From Roseomonas sp. (GTDB lineage Bacteria; Pseudomonadota; Alphaproteobacteria; Acetobacterales; Acetobacteraceae): 64,000 nucleotides of DNA. This document shows positions 1 to 9,712 of the stretch, in pieces (the stretch's first letter is position 1; each line of letters starts with the position of its first letter). The notes under the pieces are model-generated. The model saw only the letters and a list, made by a program, of their open reading frames with translations. It was not told where the DNA came from and did no database searches. Both the position numbers and the translations under genes were made by a program. The DNA is taken from positions 1 to 64,000 of the forward strand of contig JADCFX010000011.1 of NCBI GenBank assembly GCA_020249285.1. Reading direction: 5' to 3'.

Positions 1-473
1 AGGCCGCGAATGATTTCCACCAGCTTCATCATCGGCACGGGGTTGAAGAAATGCATGCCAATGAAGCGGCCTGGCCGATCGGTTGCCGCAGCCAGCCGCG
101 TGATCGGGATGGAAGATGTATTGGAAGCGAGCAAGGCATCCGGCTTCAGGATCGGGCAAAGGGCGGCGAAGATCTTCTTCTTGATCTCCTCATTCTCGGT
201 CGCGGCTTCGATCACCATGTCGCAATCCGCGAAGGCGCTATTGTCGGTCGCCGTCACAATGCGCGCGAGTGCAGCATCGCGGTCAGCACTACTGACACTC
301 CCCTTGCTGACCTGCCGATCCATATTCTTCGCCATGGTCGCCAGCGCGCGATCCAGCGCCTGCTGCTGCACATCCATCAGCACCACCGGAATGCCGGAAA
401 GCGCGGCCACATGGGCAATGCCATTGCCCATCAGCCCCGCGCCAATCACGCCGAGTTTATTGATTGCCGCCAT
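1..473 (-). CDS. hbd: 3-hydroxybutyryl-CoA dehydrogenase (partial, C-terminus outside window)
   Basis: This should be the NAD(P)-dependent dehydrogenase that interconverts 3-hydroxybutyryl-CoA and acetoacetyl-CoA in the cytoplasm. The first 157 residues are present. They open with a Rossmann nucleotide-binding loop (GAGLMGNGIA) at about residues 10-19. Family-typical stretches EAATENEEIKK, SNTSSIPIT and GMHFFNPVPMMKLVE follow. The start is ATG preceded by AGGAGC. The gene lies 51 bp downstream of etfA on the same strand, so etfB-etfA-hbd reads as one acyl-CoA oxidation operon. The window edge cuts the gene after about half of its expected ~290 residues. Confidence 0.93.
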   Translation of the reverse strand, partial: MAAINKLGVIGAGLMGNGIAHVAALSGIPVVLMDVQQQALDRALATMAKNMDRQVSKGSVSSADRDAALARIVTATDNSAFADCDMVIEAATENEEIKKKIFAALCPILKPDALLASNTSSIPITRLAAATDRPGRFIGMHFFNPVPMMKLVEIIRG

Positions 474-524
474 GATGGATGCTCCTGTTGCTGCAATACT
501 CGGGGCACGCCCCGAGCACGCAAA

Positions 525-1466
525 TCACTTCTTGTCGAGTTCGGCTTCCAATTCCGGCATGGCCTTGAACAGGTCAGCCACCAGCCCGTAATCGGCCACC
601 TGGAAAATCGGCGCTTCTTCATCCTTATTGATGGCGACGATCACCTTGCTGTCCTTCATGCCGGCCAAATGCTGGATGGCGCCTGAAATGCCGACCGCGA
701 CATAAAGATCCGGCGCCACAATCTTGCCGGTCTGGCCAACCTGATGGTCATTCGGCGCATAGCCCGCATCCACCGCCGCGCGGGAAGCGCCAATGGCCGC
801 ACCCAACTTATCGGCCACGCGCTCAACAATGACGAAATTCTCTGCCGAACCCATGGCGCGCCCGCCGGAGACGATAATGCGCGCGGCCGTCAGTTCAGGG
901 CGTTCGGTTTTGACAATTTCAGCGCCCAAGAAGCGCGAAAGCCCAGGATCGCCCGCGGTCGCCGCGGCTTCAATCGGCGCCGCGCCACCTTCGGCCGGGA
1001 CGGGATCGAAGGAAGCAGCGCGCACCGTAATCACCTTCTTCGCATCGGCGGATTTCACGGTGGCCATTGCGTTGCCGGCATAGATGGGTCGCACGAAGGT
1101 ATCGGCATCCACCACGTCAGAAATATCAGATAGAATCTGCACATCGAGCAACGCGGCAGCGCGCGGCATCACATTCTTGCCACCGGCGGAAGCCGGCGCC
1201 AGCAAATGCGAATAGCCGGGGGCGAGTGCCACCAGCAAAGCGGCCATGGGCTCGGCCAGGCCATGGGTGTAGATGTCAGCCTCGGCGGTCAGCACCTTCG
1301 CAACTGAAGGCAGCTTGGCAGCGGCAGCAGCGGCGGGGCCGGTGGCGCCGCCCGCGATCAGCACATGCACATCGCCAAGCTTGGCGGCAGCGGCCACCGT
1401 GCTGCGGGTTGGCTGAGAAAGCGCGCCGTCCTGATGATCGGCAAGAACAAGCACCGCCATGGTCAA
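525..1466 (-). CDS. etfA: Electron transfer flavoprotein alpha subunit
   Basis: This is the FAD-binding alpha subunit of the soluble electron transfer flavoprotein. It takes electrons from acyl-CoA and related dehydrogenases and passes them to ETF-ubiquinone oxidoreductase. The protein has 313 residues, the normal length. The C-terminal FAD domain shows [33 protein letters not shown] and [14 protein letters not shown], the classic ETF-alpha signature. The N-terminal half is the less conserved alpha/beta domain. The start overlaps the etfB stop by 4 bp, implying translational coupling and equal amounts of the two subunits. Confidence 0.97.
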   Translation of the reverse strand: MTMAVLVLADHQDGALSQPTRSTVAAAAKLGDVHVLIAGGATGPAAAAAAKLPSVAKVLTAEADIYTHGLAEPMAALLVALAPGYSHLLAPASAGGKNVMPRAAALLDVQILSDISDVVDADTFVRPIYAGNAMATVKSADAKKVITVRAASFDPVPAEGGAAPIEAAATAGDPGLSRFLGAEIVKTERPELTAARIIVSGGRAMGSAENFVIVERVADKLGAAIGASRAAVDAGYAPNDHQVGQTGKIVAPDLYVAVGISGAIQHLAGMKDSKVIVAINKDEEAPIFQVADYGLVADLFKAMPELEAELDKK

Positions 1467-2212
1467 ATCACCTTCGCTTCATTTCGCAGTTTATCAACAA
1501 GTTCTGCAACCGATCCCACTTTCTTGCCGGCCTGGCGCTTGGGTGGTTCTTCCACCTTCAGCACGGTCAGGCGCGGCGCGGGGTCCACACCCAAATCGGC
1601 AGGCTTCATGATTTCAATCGGCTTCTTGCGTGCCTTCATGATGTTGGGCAGCGACGCATAGCGCGGTTCATTCAAACGCAGATCGGTGGTGATGATGGCG
1701 GGCAGCTTCAGCGCCAGCTTTTCCAACCCGCCATCCACTTCGCGCGTGATGTTCAGCGTGCCATCGGCGACCTCAACCTTGGACGCGAAAGTGCCTTGCG
1801 GCCAGCCCATCAGCGCCGCAAGCATCTGGCCGGTGGCGTTCATGTCATCATCAATCGCCTGCTTGCCGAGGATCACGAGGTCCGGCGCTTCCTTGGCGAT
1901 GATCGCCTTCAGAATTTTCGCAACCGCGAGCGGTTCCAGCACGCCATCATGTTCCACCAGGATGCCGCGATCAGCACCCATGGCCAGCGCCGTGCGAATC
2001 TGTTCCTGCGCCACGGCGGGGCCCGCGGATACCGCGATGATTTCGGTGGCGACACCCTTTTCCTTGAGCCGCACGGCTTCTTCCACCGCGATTTCGTCAA
2101 AGGGGTTCATGGACATTTTGACATTGGCAGTTTCAACGCCCGTGCCATCCGCCTTCACGCGGACCTTGACGTTGTAATCCACCACCCGCTTGACGGGAAC
2201 CAGAAGCTTCAT
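1463..2212 (-). CDS. etfB: Electron transfer flavoprotein beta subunit
   Basis: This is the AMP-binding beta subunit that pairs with EtfA. Its 249 residues match the family. Visible landmarks are the N-terminal [34 protein letters not shown], and the [13 protein letters not shown] and [15 protein letters not shown] stretches near the AMP site. It is the first gene of etfB-etfA-hbd. About 130 bp upstream lies an array of five 55-bp hairpin repeats, so any leader transcript reaching from the HIG1-protein gene would contain these hairpins. Confidence 0.97.
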   Translation of the reverse strand: MKLLVPVKRVVDYNVKVRVKADGTGVETANVKMSMNPFDEIAVEEAVRLKEKGVATEIIAVSAGPAVAQEQIRTALAMGADRGILVEHDGVLEPLAVAKILKAIIAKEAPDLVILGKQAIDDDMNATGQMLAALMGWPQGTFASKVEVADGTLNITREVDGGLEKLALKLPAIITTDLRLNEPRYASLPNIMKARKKPIEIMKPADLGVDPAPRLTVLKVEEPPKRQAGKKVGSVAELVDKLRNEAKVI

Positions 2213-2345
2213 GATGCAACCATAGCCTTCAGGAAATGGGGGGCCGTGTGGCGCCGGAATGCCGAATGCGGGGGTTCTTCAGACCCCCTCACCCGGCTCC
2301 CTGACTATTAAAGCCCGAGGCCGGGCGGGGCAAGGCAGGGCGGAG

Positions 2346-2620
2346 TATTTTCAAGCCAAGTGACTTCACTTGGCGACTCGGGAAATACGACCAAACGGAG
2401 TATTTTCAAGCCAAGTGACTTCACTTGGCGACTCGGAAAATACGACCAAACGAAATATTTTCAAGCCAAGTGGCTTCACTTGGCGACTCGGAAAATACGA
2501 CTAAACGGAGTATTTTCAAGCCAAGTGACTTCACTTGGCGACTCGGGAAATACGACCAAACGAAATATTTTCAAGCCAAGTGGCTTCACTTGGCGACTCG
2601 GAAAATACGACCAAGTCAAC
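2346..2620 (+). repeat. Five tandem 55-bp hairpin repeats
   Basis: Five head-to-tail units start at 2346, 2401, 2456, 2511 and 2566, each exactly 55 bp and nearly identical. Each unit contains an inner palindrome (GCCAAGTGA-CT-TCACTTGGC or a close variant) inside an outer pair GTATTTTC/GAAAATAC, so each can fold as a long hairpin. There are no unique spacers. Single copies of the same element occur near 7970, 11177, 33234 and 40370. The array fills the gap between the HIG1-protein gene, whose stop codon it overlaps, and etfB. The apparent reading frames through it are artefacts of the repeats. Confidence 0.95.
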
Positions 2621-2810
2621 TTTTCAACAGCAAAAGCAGAATGACGAAAAGCCCCACCGCGATGAATTGAAAGATGATGCGCCAGCGCATGAGCCAATTG
2701 GCGGTTTTCGGATTGGCCTTGCCACCTGCCATGCCCAGAATCCCGGCAAAGAGCATGCCAACCGTGGCCAGCATAGCCAGCGCAACCAGAATGGTGAGGA
2801 TCGTCGTCAT
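2616..2810 (-). CDS. HIG1-domain (twin transmembrane) small protein
   Basis: This 64-residue protein has two membrane segments, about residues 4-28 and 46-63. They are separated by a short loop carrying ANWLMRWRIIFQ, which resembles the conserved HIG1 (hypoxia-induced gene 1) hairpin motif. Known HIG1 proteins associate with respiratory complexes in mitochondria. Bacterial copies are mostly uncharacterised, so a link to cytochrome oxidase is inference only. It sits between the MFS gene, 19 bp upstream on the same strand, and the 55-bp repeat array, which overlaps its last codons and stop. Confidence 0.8.
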   Translation of the reverse strand: MTTILTILVALAMLATVGMLFAGILGMAGGKANPKTANWLMRWRIIFQFIAVGLFVILLLLLKS

Positions 2811-2829
2811 GGGCCAAGGTTACCCTGTT

Positions 2830-4044
2830 TCATGGGCGGGAGACAGCCCCATCACGCACAGACCAAGCCAGCGCCGCGCCAATCAGCGCCGTGATGATGC
2901 AAAGCGCGAATCCAGCCTCATACCCGCCAGTCAGATCCACCAGCAGGGAAAAGAAGGGCGGTGCCACCAGCATGGAAAGGCCAAAGACAAAGCCCGCCGC
3001 CGCCGTGGTGCCGCCCACCTGGCCCGCCGGGGCCAAGCGCGCCATCTCCGCCAGGAACACGCCATTCCAGCCAATCGCGGTGGCGCCCATCAGCATCCCG
3101 GCCAGAATGATGATCAGGCCCGGCCAGCCCGGCCCGGCCAGCAATAGCGCCAAACCGGCCACTGCCGCGCCAATGCCAAGCCCAGCGAAAACCGGCGCCG
3201 CGCCTGTGCGGTCCGCGACCAGACCCCAAAGCACCCGCCCCGCGACCCCGGCGGCCTGGGCCAGGGCCAGGCGGATGCCGGCCTCGGTCAGGGATGCCCC
3301 CAGGCTTGCCACCTGAAACACCACAAAAAACGTCGAAAAACAGAATTGGGAAACGCCATAAAGCGCCGACATCATGGTCATGCGCCGCAGGATGGGAAAT
3401 TGGCGGAGCAAGCCAAGGCTGGAAGCCGCCGCCCCCCAGACCTGCCCAAGCCCACGGATGGCGGCCTTGGGATTGCGCTCCGCATCAAGCGCAGCGCGGA
3501 GTGGTTGCAAGCAAAACGCTGAAAACGCGAGGAAAATCACCACCGCCAGCACCCCCTGGCGCCAGCCAGCGGCCACCGCAATGGGCGGCACGGCAGCGGC
3601 AAGCAGCATCGCACCCGCCGGCACGCCGCATTGCTTCAGGCTGAAGATCAAGCCGCGCCGCCGCGCCGGGGTGCGGGCGGCGAGCAAATGGCTGCCTGCC
3701 GGCGTCACCGGCCCATGGCCAAGCCCAGCAATCACTGCCGAGGCGAAAAGCGCCACCGGATGGCCCAGCATGGCAATCGCAATGCCAAAGGCAGAGATCA
3801 GCATCCCCGCCTGCAACACCCTGATCCCGCCAAAGCGATGAATGAAAGCCCTCGCCAAAGGCCCCGATACCATGGCCCCCAGATAGACCAGGGCGGTATG
3901 CACCCCGGCGAGCGAAGCGGCGATGCCGAGCTCTGCGGCAATCTCCGGCGCCAGCACCGGCACGGTCAGGAAAACGCCCATCCCTGCCAGATGCGTCCCC
4001 AAAAGGGCGATCATGACGGTCCAGACGGAAGGGGAAGCCAGCAT
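2830..4044 (-). CDS. MFS transporter
   Basis: This is a 404-residue major facilitator superfamily permease with about 12 hydrophobic segments in the inner membrane. The first half has the paired helices and a short basic loop (HRFGGIRVLQAG) typical of the loop 2-3 region. The second half has a related loop (GLVADRTGAAP). The order VFLTVPVLAPEIAAELG and AGVHTALVYLGAMVSGPLARAF resembles CynX/NimT-like and nitrate/cyanate-type members. The substrate cannot be read from sequence. It is divergent from the MscS gene and may be cotranscribed with the HIG1 gene. Confidence 0.88.
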   Translation of the reverse strand: MLASPSVWTVMIALLGTHLAGMGVFLTVPVLAPEIAAELGIAASLAGVHTALVYLGAMVSGPLARAFIHRFGGIRVLQAGMLISAFGIAIAMLGHPVALFASAVIAGLGHGPVTPAGSHLLAARTPARRRGLIFSLKQCGVPAGAMLLAAAVPPIAVAAGWRQGVLAVVIFLAFSAFCLQPLRAALDAERNPKAAIRGLGQVWGAAASSLGLLRQFPILRRMTMMSALYGVSQFCFSTFFVVFQVASLGASLTEAGIRLALAQAAGVAGRVLWGLVADRTGAAPVFAGLGIGAAVAGLALLLAGPGWPGLIIILAGMLMGATAIGWNGVFLAEMARLAPAGQVGGTTAAAGFVFGLSMLVAPPFFSLLVDLTGGYEAGFALCIITALIGAALAWSVRDGAVSRP

Positions 4045-4133
4045 GGGCGCGGTGTAACGGCGCGTCCTCTTCCCCGCAATTGGCGCACAGGAAAGACTTG
4101 ACGTGCGCCAGGCAATGGGCTCCGAAAGCCGGC

Positions 4134-6428
4134 ATGAGCATCTCTCAGGGAATGCGGTTGTTAGCCTTGCTCTTGAGCCTCGTCCTGCTGGCGGGCCAGG
4201 CCATGGCGCAGCCGGAACCGGGCAACCCCGTGGCGCAACCGCCGGCGGCCATTACGCCGACAGGTCCCATTGTCTCGCCCGAGATCGAGGCGCTGCTCAA
4301 GGTCTTGCAGGATGATGGCCGCCGGGCTGAATTGATCCGCGCACTGCGCGCCGCCGCGCCGGAATCGGAAGCCGAGGCACCGCCAGCCAATTCCAGCGCA
4401 GAACCTGCCTTGCTCGCGCCCAATACGCTTGGCGCGCAATTGCTGCAGGGGGCGTCGCAGCGATTGGCGACCGCATCGGACCAACTGGTCGCAACCGTCA
4501 GCGCCATTGCCGATCTGCCTGCGGTGTTGAATTGGCTTACTTCCCTCGTGCGCGATCCCGTGACGCAACGGCGTGTATTGGATGCTTCCTGGAAGCTCAT
4601 GCTGGTACTTGGGCTCGGCTTGGCAGCCGAATGGATGGCAGCGCGTTTCCTTGGCCGGTTTCGTGATCGGCTGGATGCCCATGCACCGACCGAGGCCACG
4701 GGCTGGGCAAGGGTGCAGCGCGTGCCGCTGGTGCTGGCAAGGCTTGGGCTTGATCTGGTGCCGATCGCGGCTTTTGCCGTCGTTTCCTATGGCCTCATCA
4801 CGGCAGTCCATCCGCTCCCCACCACACAGCTTGTGATGCTGACCGCGAATAACGCCTATATGGCTTCCCGCGCGGTGATGGCGGCAGCGCGGATGCTGTT
4901 TTCGCCAGCTTCGACGCATTTGCGGCTGCTGCCGGTAACCGATGAAACCGCCGCCTATGCCACGATTTGGCTGCGGCGCATCGTGGTTGTTTTGATCACA
5001 AGCTATGCGGTGGCCGAAGCCGGGCTGCAATTCGGCCTGCCCTGGTCGGCTTATGATTCCATCCTGCGCATCGCGCTGCTTCTGGTCACGCTACTGCTGG
5101 TGATTATCATTCTGCAGAACCGCCAGGCCGTATCGGATGCGCTGCGCGCGCCGGAATTGGCGGAAGGGGAAGAACCGGATCGCGCGCGGCGCTTTTTCCG
5201 CATGCTGCGCGATCGCGCCGCCGATATCTGGCATTTGGTGGCGATTGCCTGGCTGATCGCGGCCTGGGGGGTTTGGGCGCTTGAAGTCCAGTATGGCTTC
5301 TGGCGGCTGCTCAGGGTTTCCTTCAGCACCATCCTCATTCTATCGCTTGCCAAATTCGCCGATATGGCTGTCCGCCGCGTCATTCATCGCGGCTTTCGCA
5401 TCACGCCCGATCTATCCGCGCGCTACCCGGGCCTGGAAGCGCGCTCCAATCGCTATTTGCCGGTTTTGAAAGGCAGCGCGAGCCTGGCGTTTGGCGGCAT
5501 CGCCCTGCTGTTCCTGCTGGAAAGCTGGGGCTTGGAGGCCTTTGCCTGGTTCGGCCATGGCAAGCTTGGCAACCGGCTGGTGTCTTCGCTGTTTTCGATT
5601 GCGCTTACCATCACGCTCGCGCTGGTGATCTGGGAAGGGATCAATGCCGCCATTCAGCGGCATTTGGAACGGCTTTCACGCGATGCCAAGGCCGCGCAAA
5701 GTGCACGGGTGCGCACGCTTTTGCCCATGCTACGCACGGCGTTACTGGCGGTGATTCTGATTTTTGTCGTGCTGTCTGTGCTAACGGAAATCGGCGTGAA
5801 TGTCGCCCCCTTGATCGCCGGTGCCGGGGTGGTCGGCATTGCGGTTGGCTTTGGCTCCCAGCGCCTGGTACAGGATGTGATCACCGGGATTTTCCTGCTG
5901 TTTGAAGACGCGGTCGCGGTAGGCGATGTGGTGCAATTGGGTGGGCTGAATGGCGTGGTGGAACATCTTTCCATCCGTTCCATCAAGCTCCGCGCCGTAG
6001 ATGGCAGCCTGCACATCATCCCCTTCAGCGCCGTCACCAGCGTGACGAACCAGACGCGCGACTTCGCCTTTGCCGTGATTGATGTGAATGTGGATTATCG
6101 CGAGGATACGGATAAGGTCTCCGAAACCCTGCGCCAGATCGCAAGCGAAATGCGCGAAGACCCGCGTTGGCGTCCCGTGATCCGCGATGATCTGGATGTG
6201 ATGGGCGTGGAGCGACTTGCTGATTCAGGCGTGGTGATCCGGGTACGTCTTAAGACGGAAGCATCACAACGCTGGGCGGTTGCGCGCGAATTGAACCGGC
6301 GCATCAAGCGGCGCTTTGATGAGCTTGGGATTGAAATTCCCTACCCACATCAGAAGCTGGTGCTGGAAGAAAAGCACCCGGCGCAAACGGCAAACGCGGC
6401 GCCAGAGCCACCGGCAGCGTTGAGTTAA
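4134..6428 (+). CDS. Mechanosensitive ion channel family protein (MscS/MscK type)
   Basis: This is a predicted tension-gated channel of 764 residues. I chose the ATG at 4134 because it begins a clear signal peptide (MRLLALLLSLVLLAGQAMA). A periplasmic segment of about 120 residues follows, then roughly ten membrane helices. The MscS core is near the C-terminus: the pore helix GAGVVGIAVGFGSQRLVQD and the beta domain (FEDAVAVGDVVQLGGLNG, IPFSAVTSVTN). It is longer than MscS itself and resembles the large multi-helix members. Its stop overlaps the convergent lipoprotein gene by 3 bases. Confidence 0.92.
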   Translation: MSISQGMRLLALLLSLVLLAGQAMAQPEPGNPVAQPPAAITPTGPIVSPEIEALLKVLQDDGRRAELIRALRAAAPESEAEAPPANSSAEPALLAPNTLGAQLLQGASQRLATASDQLVATVSAIADLPAVLNWLTSLVRDPVTQRRVLDASWKLMLVLGLGLAAEWMAARFLGRFRDRLDAHAPTEATGWARVQRVPLVLARLGLDLVPIAAFAVVSYGLITAVHPLPTTQLVMLTANNAYMASRAVMAAARMLFSPASTHLRLLPVTDETAAYATIWLRRIVVVLITSYAVAEAGLQFGLPWSAYDSILRIALLLVTLLLVIIILQNRQAVSDALRAPELAEGEEPDRARRFFRMLRDRAADIWHLVAIAWLIAAWGVWALEVQYGFWRLLRVSFSTILILSLAKFADMAVRRVIHRGFRITPDLSARYPGLEARSNRYLPVLKGSASLAFGGIALLFLLESWGLEAFAWFGHGKLGNRLVSSLFSIALTITLALVIWEGINAAIQRHLERLSRDAKAAQSARVRTLLPMLRTALLAVILIFVVLSVLTEIGVNVAPLIAGAGVVGIAVGFGSQRLVQDVITGIFLLFEDAVAVGDVVQLGGLNGVVEHLSIRSIKLRAVDGSLHIIPFSAVTSVTNQTRDFAFAVIDVNVDYREDTDKVSETLRQIASEMREDPRWRPVIRDDLDVMGVERLADSGVVIRVRLKTEASQRWAVARELNRRIKRRFDELGIEIPYPHQKLVLEEKHPAQTANAAPEPPAALS

Positions 6429-7051
6429 CCCCCCTCCACCGCCACTTCCAGTCTAAGCGGCGGCACATCGCGCCCGATCCATTGTTCTGAACGTATCAGC
6501 ACACGATCCGCGGCGCGGAACCAAAAGCGATTGGTGAAAAACGCGGCACCCTCGCAAATCTCGACGCGCTCAATCACGCCGCCAATGGCGGGTTCCTCGG
6601 CCTCAATCCGGCATTGCACCACTTGGCCAAAGCGCATCTGTTCTGGCCGGCCATCGGCGCCGGACAGATCCAGACTATGCGCCACCCGAACCGGGGCGGG
6701 GCCAAGCGGCGCGGCGCGGCGCAGAGGGTCCTCGCCAATCGGCGCGCTGGCCAGCAGCATAGTCGGCAGCCCCGCGGTCGCCACCACCCGCGCGCCCTCG
6801 GTCACAAAGACAAAGCCCTGATCCATGCGCCAGAAGCGGCGCGGCCCTTCTTCGCGTATCGGGCGGGCGGATCCGGCATCCTGGCCAAGTTCTGCCCAAA
6901 GCGCCCGGCCCGGAGGCGGCGCGGCCAGGGGCGCCAATTGATCAGGAGGCACCATTTGGCCCGCCGGCGGGGCGCTGCCAATCACCCCAGCCCCACCCAG
7001 CACGCCGCAACCGCCCAGCATCAGGGCCAATGACAAAGCTACTACCTTCAT
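6425..7051 (-). CDS. Putative lipoprotein of unknown function
   Basis: This 208-residue protein begins with a lipoprotein signal (MKVVALSLALMLGGCGVLGG), in which LGGC is the lipobox. It is probably anchored in an envelope membrane. The longer open frame starts 21 codons upstream, but the lipoprotein start at 7051 is clearly preferred. The mature part is proline- and alanine-rich at first. It then has a beta-rich region with two cysteines (VQCRIEAEE and VEICEGAAFF). I do not recognise the family. It is convergent with the MscS gene. Confidence 0.72.
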   Translation of the reverse strand: MKVVALSLALMLGGCGVLGGAGVIGSAPPAGQMVPPDQLAPLAAPPPGRALWAELGQDAGSARPIREEGPRRFWRMDQGFVFVTEGARVVATAGLPTMLLASAPIGEDPLRRAAPLGPAPVRVAHSLDLSGADGRPEQMRFGQVVQCRIEAEEPAIGGVIERVEICEGAAFFTNRFWFRAADRVLIRSEQWIGRDVPPLRLEVAVEGG

Positions 7052-7168
7052 GGGATCAGCTTCGCATATTCGCCCTTGGGTTGCGAGAACGCCTGCGCCA
7101 TTGACCTGCGTCAAGAAATGCCCGAGCGAAATCGGCTATCCAGGCCGCATAATCAGGAGGGATAAACC

Positions 7169-7867
7169 ATGTCCACACTCACCGCCCGCGATCTGATGAC
7201 CACCGAACTTGTCACCGTGCCGCCCGAAACCCCGGTGATCGCCATGGCGCGGTTGCTCGCCGAACGCAGCATCTCCGCCGTGCCGGTGCTGGGTGCTGAC
7301 GGCGCCTTGCTTGGCATGGTGACAGAAGCGGACCTTATCCGCCGCCTGGCCGGGGAGGAAGACAAGCCCGCTTCCTGGCTCAGCGGCCTATTTGGCGACC
7401 CGGCCCGCGGGGCGGAGCATTACGCCCGCACCCATGGCGCCAAGGCGCGCGATATCATGACCGAAAAGCTGGTGACCGTAGAACCCGACGCCACCGCCGC
7501 CCATGTCGCGCAGCTCATGGAACAGCATGGCATTCGCCGGGTGCTGGTGGTGGCTGAGGGTCGGTTGCGCGGCCTGATCAGCCGGGCCGATCTGCTGCAT
7601 GCCCTGCTGCTGCCCACTGAAAAGGCCGAAGGCATCACGGATGAGCGCATCCGCGCCGCCGTGCTGGCCGCCATGCGCAAGGAACCCTGGGCCGATACCT
7701 ATTACATCATGGTGGATGTGAAGGATGGCGCGGTGACTTTCCATGGCTTCTCCCGCTCGGAAGCCATCAAGCGCGGCCTGAGGGTGCTGGCGGAGGGGGT
7801 TCCCGGCGTGAAATCGGTCACGGATGAGACCCAGCCGCTGCCGGTGTATCTCTACGCTGCAAGCTGA
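7169..7867 (+). CDS. CBS-pair and BON domain protein
   Basis: This 232-residue cytoplasmic protein has two CBS motifs, about residues 5-60 (ARDLMTTELVTV, ISAVPVLGADGALLGMVTEADL) and 90-145 (ARDIMTEKLVTV, IRRVLVVAEGRLRGLISRADLL). A BON-like domain follows at about 155-228 (VDVKDGAVTFHGFSRSEAIK). CBS pairs bind adenine nucleotides and act as energy or redox sensors. BON domains often contact membranes or lipids. The combination is common in alphaproteobacteria without a settled role. An AGGAGGG ribosome site precedes the start, and the gene appears monocistronic. Confidence 0.9.
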   Translation: MSTLTARDLMTTELVTVPPETPVIAMARLLAERSISAVPVLGADGALLGMVTEADLIRRLAGEEDKPASWLSGLFGDPARGAEHYARTHGAKARDIMTEKLVTVEPDATAAHVAQLMEQHGIRRVLVVAEGRLRGLISRADLLHALLLPTEKAEGITDERIRAAVLAAMRKEPWADTYYIMVDVKDGAVTFHGFSRSEAIKRGLRVLAEGVPGVKSVTDETQPLPVYLYAAS

Positions 7868-7969
7868 GGGGGTGGCGCTTTCTTGCCGGAATCCTGACCA
7901 AACTACCCTCTCCAGCCTGACGCCTTCTCGCTGGGGAAACGCCGCAATAAGGCATCAGGCAGTGTTTTG

Positions 7970-8020
7970 ATCGCATTTTCCGAGCCGCCAAGTGGTTCCA
8001 CTTGGCTTGAAAATGCTCTA
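7970..8020 (-). repeat. Dispersed hairpin repeat, single copy
   Basis: This is a single copy of the element that forms the tandem array at 2346-2620, in the opposite orientation. The inner stem is a perfect GCCAAGTGG-TT-CCACTTGGC. The outer stem is GCATTTTC/GAAAATGC, whereas the array has GTATTTTC/GAAAATAC, so one base pair is swapped in a compensated way. It lies between the CBS-BON gene and acpP. Confidence 0.9.
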
Positions 8021-8149
8021 GGCCCCGTCTTGCAGCTATGTTAAGGCGACGGCGTCGGTCGGGGTGGGGCGCGAGTCTCAGGCCATCAGGCAGCCAGCCG
8101 CATTTTTTGGGGAGCGCGGGCCAAGCCCCGCCAAATGGAGAGTTACGCG

Positions 8150-8389
8150 ATGAGCGATACCGCCGAGAAGGTCAAGAAGATCGTTGTCGAACACCTTGGC
8201 GTCGAAGAAGCGAAGGTGACCACTGAGGCATCCTTCATTGATGACCTGGGCGCGGATAGCCTTGACACGGTTGAACTGGTGATGGCGTTCGAAGAAGCCT
8301 TCGGCGTGGAAATCCCGGATGATGCCGCTGAAAAGATCACGACCGTGAAGGACGCGATCGACTACATCGAAAAGCACAAGGGCGCCTGA
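8150..8389 (+). CDS. acpP: Acyl carrier protein
   Basis: This small acidic carrier protein holds growing fatty acyl chains on a phosphopantetheine arm. It has 79 residues. The attachment serine lies in the DSL motif ([19 protein letters not shown]), around residue 37. The ATG at 8150 is chosen because GGAGAG precedes it and the usual [11 protein letters not shown] start follows. An in-frame ATG five codons upstream would overlap that ribosome site. fabF begins 33 bp downstream, as in most bacteria. Confidence 0.98.
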   Translation: MSDTAEKVKKIVVEHLGVEEAKVTTEASFIDDLGADSLDTVELVMAFEEAFGVEIPDDAAEKITTVKDAIDYIEKHKGA

Positions 8390-8422
8390 GCGCCCCTTCG
8401 CTGATCCAACGGGGAATAGCGC

Positions 8423-9706
8423 GTGTTCCAAAAGGGTTTTGCGCCACGTCGCGTTGTCGTGACGGGCATGGGCATTGCCTGCCCGCTGGGGATTGGTGTT
8501 GAGCATGTGTGGAAGCGCATGCTCGCCGGCCATTCCGGCATAGGCGCCATTCAATCCTTTGATGTGTCTGGCCTGCCGGCGCGCATTGCGGGCCAAATCC
8601 CCGTGGGCGTGAAGGCAGAAGGCGGGCTCGACATCAATGAATGGATCCCCGTCAAGGACCAAAAAAAGATGGATCGCTTCATCCAATTCGCGATGGTCGC
8701 GGCGGATGAAGCAGTTACCGATTCCGGCTGGGTGCCACAGGATGAAGATCAGCGCTGCCGCACCGGCGTGATGATTGGTTCCGGCATTGGTGGGCTTGAC
8801 ACAATCCACGAAGCCGCTTCCCTGATCCTGCAAGGCAAGATCAAGCGGATTTCGCCGTTTTTCATTCCCTCAGCGCTGATCAACCTGGCCTCCGGTCAGG
8901 TTTCCATCCGCTATGGCTTCAAGGGCCCGAACCATTCTGTGGTGACGGCCTGCGCCACCGGCGTGCATGCTTTGGGCGATGCGGCACGGCTGATTGCGCT
9001 GGGTGACGTGGATGTGATGGTCGCCGGTGGCGCCGAAGCCGCCGTTGGCGAAATTGGCATGGCCGGCTTCTGCGCGGCGCGCGCCCTTTCCACCAGCTTC
9101 AATGATAATCCAACCGCGGCGTCTCGCCCCTGGGATGAAGCCCGCGATGGCTTTGTCATGGGCGAAGGTGCCGGCGTGCTGGTGCTGGAAGAATTGGAAC
9201 ACGCCAAGGCGCGCGGTGCCAAGATTTACGGCGAAGTGATCGGCTATGGCATGAGCGGCGATGCCTATCACATCACCGCCCCAGCCGAGGGCCATGATGG
9301 TGCCTTCCGCGCCATGAAGGCAGCACTCGCCAGCGCCGGCATTACGCCGGAGCAAATCCAGTATGTGAATGCCCATGGCACTTCAACGCCGCTCGGCGAT
9401 GACCTTGAACTGGAAGCCGTTGAGCGCCTTTGGGGCGATTCTGCGCGCGGGCTTGCCATGTCTTCCACCAAATCCGCGGTCGGGCATTTGCTCGGCGCCG
9501 CCGGCGCGGTGGAAGGGATATTCTCCATTCTTGCCATTCGTGACCAGGTGGCGCCCGCCACGCTCAACCTGGAAAAGCCATCGCGTGAAAGCGCGATTGA
9601 TCGCGTGGCGAAGGAAGCGCAGCCGCGCAAGATTGATATCGCGCTGTCCAATTCCTTTGGCTTTGGCGGCACAAATGCCAGCATCATTTTCCGTGGTGCG
9701 CCCTAA
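8423..9706 (+). CDS. fabF: Beta-ketoacyl-ACP synthase II
   Basis: This enzyme condenses malonyl-ACP with acyl-ACP in fatty acid elongation. It has 427 residues and uses a GTG start. The Cys-His-His triad is visible: Cys at about residue 177 in TACATGVHALGDA, His in NAHGTSTPLGD, and His in SAVGHLLGAAGA. The glycine-rich C-terminus NSFGFGGTNAS is also typical. It forms an acpP-fabF-mltG cluster, an arrangement also known in enterobacteria. Confidence 0.97.
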   Translation: MFQKGFAPRRVVVTGMGIACPLGIGVEHVWKRMLAGHSGIGAIQSFDVSGLPARIAGQIPVGVKAEGGLDINEWIPVKDQKKMDRFIQFAMVAADEAVTDSGWVPQDEDQRCRTGVMIGSGIGGLDTIHEAASLILQGKIKRISPFFIPSALINLASGQVSIRYGFKGPNHSVVTACATGVHALGDAARLIALGDVDVMVAGGAEAAVGEIGMAGFCAARALSTSFNDNPTAASRPWDEARDGFVMGEGAGVLVLEELEHAKARGAKIYGEVIGYGMSGDAYHITAPAEGHDGAFRAMKAALASAGITPEQIQYVNAHGTSTPLGDDLELEAVERLWGDSARGLAMSSTKSAVGHLLGAAGAVEGIFSILAIRDQVAPATLNLEKPSRESAIDRVAKEAQPRKIDIALSNSFGFGGTNASIIFRGAP

Positions 9707-9712
9707 TCACAG

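Noticed and set aside
2346..2644. Possible CRISPR array or repeat protein in the 55-bp units
   Set aside because: Units are contiguous with no unique spacers and no cas genes. 55 is not a multiple of three, so the open frames across it change phase each unit and do not encode a repeated peptide.
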